This document shows positions 42,675 through 46,242 of a stretch of 46,242 nucleotides of DNA, piece by piece. Both the position numbers and the translations under genes were made by a program. A model generated the notes under the pieces. The model saw only the letters and a program-made list of their open reading frames with translations, made no database searches and had not been told where the DNA came from. Source of the stretch: CAYVUM01 sp964454795 (GTDB lineage Bacteria > Pseudomonadota > Alphaproteobacteria > Rhodospirillales > Defluviicoccaceae); the NCBI GenBank assembly GCA_964454795.1, contig CAYVUM010000015.1, forward strand, positions 1 through 46,242, written 5' to 3'. How positions within the stretch are numbered: position 1 is the first letter of the stretch; the number at the start of each line of letters is the position of its first letter.

Positions 42675-42794
42675 GGGTTCGATGCTGACGGATGAGTCCC
42701 ATCCGTCAGATGAATCGAACCACAAGATCAAACGTTGAGTGGATCGACCGATCCTTCGCTTGGGAACCAGGCGAAGGAGCCGATCCACCAGGCG
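42672..42794 (+). repeat. 123-bp double-hairpin interspersed repeat, copy C
   Basis: The element begins at the TAG stop of the rpfF-like gene. The first hairpin has arms GGTTCGAT/ATCGAACC and CTGACGGATG/CATCCGTCAG around a five-base loop. The second has TGGATCG/CGATCCA and CCTTCGC/GCGAAGG. This is the best-paired of the three copies. It may act as terminator or 3' stabiliser for the rpfF-like transcript. The remaining 42795-43177 stretch holds a GGGGT-CTCATA-ACCCC hairpin (about 43014-43027) and one ATTTGGGG motif, but no gene. Confidence 0.88.
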
Positions 42795-43177
42795 GAGACC
42801 GGACACGGTCGGCGGCAGTCTCCGCCGGCCGCTTCCGATCCGCTGGGGCCCCCGCCCGCTCCGGCGGCGCAGGGGCACGTCTCTCCCCGCAGCGCCGCTG
42901 TCGACAAAGCCGGTTCCGGCGGACAGGTTCCAGCGCGGATCATCCATCAAGGCCGGAGGGCAGGCAGAGCGCCGGCAAGCAGGCGGGGCAGGGTCGGGCA
43001 AACGTCGTCATGGGGTCTCATAACCCCAAATGGGCTATTCAAGGGCGAAATGCAAGGAAGTCCTTCCGCCTGAGCGGCATCGCCGGGCGCCCGCAGCCCT
43101 GAGAACGGCGACCGGCGGAGCGTCCGTCGCCGCGGCCGTCGCGACCCTCCGCGCCGTCGCAAAGCGTCCGTCGCCGC

Positions 43178-45766
43178 TCAACGAACGCTTGCCGACAGGC
43201 GCTCGTCGGCGACCAGGGCTTCGCGGAGGCGGGCCAGTTCGAAGCGGAACCGGCGAACGTATTCGGCGCCGTTCAGGGCGAGTTCTTGGGGGTTGAGGCC
43301 GCGAATCTCGTCGGCGGCACGCCTGAGACCATAGGCACCCACATTTCCCGAGGTCCCGCGCAGCGCGTGTAGTTTTTCCCGAAAGGCCTGGGCATCGCGG
43401 TGGTCGACGGCGATGGCGATCTCGCCAATCAGCGCTTCAGTATCGGCGAGGAAATCGTGGAGAATGTCGACGACGAACTCGTCGTCGGCCGCCACGGCGC
43501 GCAGCGAAGCGATCACGGCCCAGTCGATGGCCGCCACAGCATCACCGCGGAATCGCGGGTGGGAGGACAGGCGGGTCACCCGGCGGGTCTCGTCGGTTGC
43601 GGGCACGGCTGCCGGCTGCCGCGAAGACCAGGCGGTATCGATGGCCGTCAGCAGGTCCCGGGCACCGGCCGGTTTTGTGAGGTAGAGATCCGCCCCGGCG
43701 TCCAGGCAGGCTTGGCGGGTTTCGGGCGTGGCATCCGCGCTCAGCGCCAGGATCGGCAGGACAGGTCCGCCGAGTTCCGACATCCGGCGCAGCTTGATCA
43801 GCTCGATGCCGCTCATTCCCGGCATGTTCACGTCGACGATAAGCACATCGCAGCCGGTCCCGTCGGTGGCGGCGTCGAAATAGTCGAGCGCCTCCTCCCC
43901 GGAAGCGCGCAAGACCGGGGTATGTCCCCCGTGCTCGAGGATCCGGGCGGTCACCTTGCGGTTGACCGGGTTGTCCTCGACGACCAGAACGCGCAGCGGC
44001 CGCTTTCCCTCGCTGCCCGCCGCCGGGATCTCGGCGACTGCGTCTCCGTCACCGCCGATGGTCCGGATGGCGTGAAGGGCACGGCGCAGCGACACCGGAT
44101 CGACCGGGGCTTCGAGGTGAACCTCCACACCGGGCCGGGCGCCGCCGGCGGCCCCGGCTGCCACCACGAGAATAACCGGATACGCCGGGGTTGTGCCCCC
44201 GTCTGAGAACCGGCACAGGGTGGAAAGGGTGCCGTCGAGCGCTGCCGGATCGGTCCGGGCATCGATGATCACCGTTGTCTCGGAGGTATCGGATGCCGGT
44301 TCCGGGCCGGCCAACAGACCGGCAGCCGCCACCGCCGACTCGGTGACGGAAAGCCGGGTTCCGTCAGCGGCAAGGATGCTGGTGATTGCGGTTGCAAGAG
44401 CGCGGTCGGAGGAGATCAGCACCGCCCGGGGAACCGGCGTGTGCTCATCCTCATCACGCTCGTCAAAGGGCAGCATCACCGTGAAGGTGCTGCCCTTGCC
44501 CGGGGCGCTGTCCACATCCACGGTACCGCCCATCAGGGCAGCAAGGTGACGGCAGATGGCGAGCCCCAGGCCGGCCCCGCCATACCGGCGGTTCACGGCC
44601 TCATCGCCCTGGGTGAAGCGTTCAAAAATCCGTTCCTTGTCCTCAGGCCGGATTCCGATGCCGGTATCAACGACGCAGAACCGCAAGCCGGCCCGCGGCG
44701 CGCCGGTTTCGGCGGCAACGTCCAGCCCGGCGGCGGTGCCATTCTCGACGGTCAGCAGTACATGGCCCTCACTGGTGAATTTCACGGCGTTGGCGAGCAG
44801 GTTGGTCAGGATCTGGCGAAGGTGCTGGGGATCTCCGCGGAGTGCCCAAGGGCAGGCGGCAGAAACCCGGACGCCCAGGAACAGCCCTCTCCCGGTCGCC
44901 GATTTGCCAAGCATCGTGACCAGATCATCAATCACCCGGTGCAGGTCGAAATCGGAGTGCACTACCTCCACCCGGTTGGCCTCGATCTTGCTGAAATCGA
45001 GGACGTCCTCAATCAGCGCCTTCAGCGCCGTTCCGGAAGCACGGATGGTCCGCACCATGTCGCGCTGCGCGGTATCGAGATGGCTGCGATGGAGAATGTC
45101 GCTGATGCCGATGATGGCATTCAGCGGGGTGCGCAGCTCGTGTGACATGGTGGCGAGGAACCGGCTCTTGGCACGGTTAGCCGCTTCCGCCTGGGCTTTC
45201 GCCTCGGTGAGCTTACGAATCAGGCTGGCGGCATAGGCGGGCAGCAGGACGAGGGCGCCGAACAGGCCGACCGTGACCCCCTGGTGTTCCTGCCAGAACG
45301 GGGTCGTCGCCACCACCGCCATGAAGCCGGCGACGCTCAGCGCCACGGAGGCGGCCAGATAGCGGACGCCGTAGCGAAAGCCGTTGCCGAACGCCACCCA
45401 GAGGTAGACAGGAAATGCCGGGACGGCGAGTTCGCCGCCGTCATGGAGGAACAGCGAGAGGACGGCGAAGTCGCCGAGCATGCCGACCAGCCGGCGAAGC
45501 CGCGATTGACCGGGACGCAGCGCAATCGCGATCAGCAACAGTACTGACACGCCGAAGTAGGCAATGTACACGAGCAGGCCGAGGGTGAATCCATCTCCGC
45601 CCGCAGTTCCGCCATCGGCGACAAGCTGAGAATAGCCGAGGAGAAGCCCGACGATCGTAACACGGATCAGCGCCTGTTCATGTTCGCTGTCCGGACGGCC
45701 CCGAAAGCGGTCGACGAAATGCCGAGCCTGTCGAGGCAGCCAACCCCCCGCCGCGACAGCGGTCAT
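43178..45766 (-). CDS. rpfC: RpfC-like hybrid histidine kinase (DSF sensor)
   Basis: The 862-residue protein begins with GRPDSEHEQALIR before the first of about five membrane segments (residues 33-185), closely matching the DSF-sensing N-terminus of Xanthomonas RpfC (GRADSEHAQNLIR). VAFGNGFRYGVRYL also matches. Then come a HisKA domain (H209 in MSHELRTPLN), an HATPase domain, and a degenerate receiver-like domain without acceptor Asp. A true receiver (D645 in VDVNMPGMSG) and an HPt domain (H800 in KLHALRG) complete it. The start at ATG 45766 has GGGAGG 7 nt upstream. The extra degenerate domain explains the length beyond the 726 residues I recall for RpfC. Confidence 0.88.
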   Translation of the reverse strand: MTAVAAGGWLPRQARHFVDRFRGRPDSEHEQALIRVTIVGLLLGYSQLVADGGTAGGDGFTLGLLVYIAYFGVSVLLLIAIALRPGQSRLRRLVGMLGDFAVLSLFLHDGGELAVPAFPVYLWVAFGNGFRYGVRYLAASVALSVAGFMAVVATTPFWQEHQGVTVGLFGALVLLPAYAASLIRKLTEAKAQAEAANRAKSRFLATMSHELRTPLNAIIGISDILHRSHLDTAQRDMVRTIRASGTALKALIEDVLDFSKIEANRVEVVHSDFDLHRVIDDLVTMLGKSATGRGLFLGVRVSAACPWALRGDPQHLRQILTNLLANAVKFTSEGHVLLTVENGTAAGLDVAAETGAPRAGLRFCVVDTGIGIRPEDKERIFERFTQGDEAVNRRYGGAGLGLAICRHLAALMGGTVDVDSAPGKGSTFTVMLPFDERDEDEHTPVPRAVLISSDRALATAITSILAADGTRLSVTESAVAAAGLLAGPEPASDTSETTVIIDARTDPAALDGTLSTLCRFSDGGTTPAYPVILVVAAGAAGGARPGVEVHLEAPVDPVSLRRALHAIRTIGGDGDAVAEIPAAGSEGKRPLRVLVVEDNPVNRKVTARILEHGGHTPVLRASGEEALDYFDAATDGTGCDVLIVDVNMPGMSGIELIKLRRMSELGGPVLPILALSADATPETRQACLDAGADLYLTKPAGARDLLTAIDTAWSSRQPAAVPATDETRRVTRLSSHPRFRGDAVAAIDWAVIASLRAVAADDEFVVDILHDFLADTEALIGEIAIAVDHRDAQAFREKLHALRGTSGNVGAYGLRRAADEIRGLNPQELALNGAEYVRRFRFELARLREALVADERLSASVR

Positions 45767-45855
45767 GCACGGCCTCCCAATCCCATCGACGGACCCTCTG
45801 TGCTGATCCGGCGGGAGCGGATGCAGCCGGATACATGACTGAGCATTGGAATTAA

Positions 45856-45867
45856 AGCGCGAGCGCT
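45856..45867. promoter_or_regulatory. 12-bp palindrome at predicted rpfC-like start site
   Basis: AGCGC-GA-GCGCT is a near-complete palindrome that covers the transcription start predicted from the adjacent sigma-54 promoter (about 45864). A repressor site is possible, but short GC palindromes arise by chance in this DNA. Confidence 0.25.
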
Positions 45868-45875
45868 CCCACCGC

Positions 45876-45890
45876 GCAACAATCGTGCCA
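45876..45890 (-). promoter_or_regulatory. Sigma-54 promoter of the rpfC-like gene
   Basis: On the minus strand TGGCACGATTGTTGC matches all defined positions of TGGCACG-N4-TTGC. The predicted start near 45864 leaves a leader of about 98 nt before the kinase start codon at 45766. Upstream, two overlapping inverted repeats (GGGGA/TCCCC and GGCCT/AGGCC, about 45920-45944) and a CCCA-TT-TGGG motif (45954-45963) are candidate activator sites. Confidence 0.75.
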
Positions 45891-45951
45891 TCATCTTCGT
45901 CGCAATGCGCCGGATCCGCGGGGAAGGCCTGTCCCCGAAAGGCCACGATGC

Positions 45952-45964
45952 AGCCCATTTGGGG
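45952..45964 (+). promoter_or_regulatory. AGCCCATTTGGGG motif, candidate enhancer
   Basis: AGCCCATTTGGGG here recurs exactly on the opposite strand at 43024-43036. The ATTTGGGG core also occurs at 41502-41509 (plus) and 41294-41301 (minus). All four copies are in non-coding DNA of the rpf-like locus. This copy is about 90-100 bp upstream of the predicted sigma-54 start. Confidence 0.4.
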
Positions 45965-46143
45965 CATATTTGCGGCACGCTCTTGGTGAAACTGCTCCTA
46001 AACGGGGCTGCGGTAAGCGCCCCGGTGGGCTCCAGGCTACTTGCACGGCCGGAAGAGGATGATATGCGGGTCAGGGCGCCGGGCGTCGACAGGGGGCGAA
46101 CGTCGACGGGGCTCTCAGTCGAGGCGGCGGCCGAACGACCAGC

Positions 46144-46180
46144 AGAAAGACCGGCCGGCGGGGATCGCCGCCGGCCGGTC
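46144..46180 (-). terminator. Intrinsic terminator after tRNA-Thr
   Basis: Perfect 13-bp arms GACCGGCCGGCGG (46149-46161) and CCGCCGGCCGGTC (46168-46180) are separated by six bases. On the minus strand they are followed by TTTCT. It lies 9 bp downstream of the tRNA 3' end, as expected for its terminator. Confidence 0.7.
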
Positions 46181-46188
46181 CGGCTGAC

Positions 46189-46242
46189 TGGCTCCGGAGG
46201 AGGGATTCGAGCCCCAGCCCAAGCGGTTACAAGCCGCTTGCT
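46189..46242 (-). tRNA. tRNA-Thr (anticodon UGU), 3' portion; 5' end outside window
   Basis: The minus strand reads an anticodon arm AGCGG-CTTGTAA-CCGCT, giving anticodon UGU (threonine). A short variable loop, a T arm with TCGAATC, the 3' acceptor strand CTCCGGA and an encoded terminal GCCA follow. The D arm and 5' acceptor strand are cut by the window edge. The acceptor predicts U1-A72 and discriminator G73, both unusual for tRNA-Thr. C replaces U at position 54 of the T loop. It is followed by an intrinsic terminator. Confidence 0.85.

Noticed and set aside
42675..43177. Short open frames in the gap between rpfF- and rpfC-like genes
   Set aside because: They lie mainly in the repeat element and shift frame with it. 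No ribosome binding site or family similarity is seen.
46189..46242. Possible tmRNA 3' end (split tmRNA of alphaproteobacteria)
   Set aside because: A perfect five-pair anticodon stem with the CTTGTAA loop identifies a standard tRNA.

Overview
The window is a very GC-rich, gene-dense chromosomal segment of an alphaproteobacterium, most likely of the Rhodospirillales. The evidence is the RpoH, HisI, UreEFG and L32 sequences, a complete hopanoid pathway, and many ATGA-type overlaps between co-directional genes. No insertion sequence, phage gene or CRISPR array is visible.

Region by region. (1) 1-2488: end of a urease operon (3' part of ureC, then ureE-ureF-ureG with 4-bp overlaps). A near-consensus sigma-54 promoter and a predicted 31-residue membrane peptide follow at 2581-2771. 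(2) 3052-6087, minus strand: a sulfur amino-acid operon (cysteine synthase, mercaptopyruvate sulfurtransferase, cystathionine beta-lyase), then an ADP-ribose pyrophosphatase. (3) 7056-19971: hopanoid locus in two convergent arms. The plus arm is an MlaC-like gene, hpnC, hpnB, hpnD, hpnE, shc and hpnG. The minus arm is hpnN-ispH-hpnH, whose last gene overlaps the end of hpnG. Together they make squalene from farnesyl diphosphate, cyclise it, begin side-chain attachment and transport the product. (4) 20127-25007: rpmF (58 codons), hisI, a second MlaC/HpnM-like gene, heat-shock sigma factor rpoH with a possible leader peptide, a SAM hydrolase-family gene and a metallo-beta-lactamase-fold hydrolase. 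(5) 25038-33463: a type I secretion ABC exporter and membrane fusion protein, a divergent CHASE2 adenylate cyclase, and a three-gene lipid-linked sugar module (GT39-like transferase, EamA/SMR flippase-like protein, DPM1-like transferase). (6) 33731-38479: a PatZ-like protein acetyltransferase, small conserved genes and an anchored coiled-coil protein. (7) 38628-45766: an apparent diffusible-signal-factor (DSF) quorum-sensing locus. (8) The right edge holds the 3' half of a tRNA-Thr gene on the minus strand.

The most interesting part is region 7. The crotonase-family protein at 41610-42674 matches the DSF synthase RpfF, including both catalytic glutamates 20 residues apart. The hybrid histidine kinase at 43178-45766 matches the DSF sensor RpfC, including the DSEH-x-Q-x-LIR stretch before the first membrane segment. 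The two genes converge, as rpfF and rpfC do in Xanthomonas. The HD-GYP regulator RpfG is not present here. In its place, divergent from rpfF, is a receiver-PAS-PAS-GGDEF-EAL protein. The kinase gene has a near-perfect sigma-54 promoter, and an ATTTGGGG motif recurs around the locus.

A 123-bp, double-hairpin repeat occurs three times (14106-14228, 24033-24155, 42672-42794). Two copies begin exactly at TAG stop codons. All identifications rest on recalled family features and motif reading. No database search was run.
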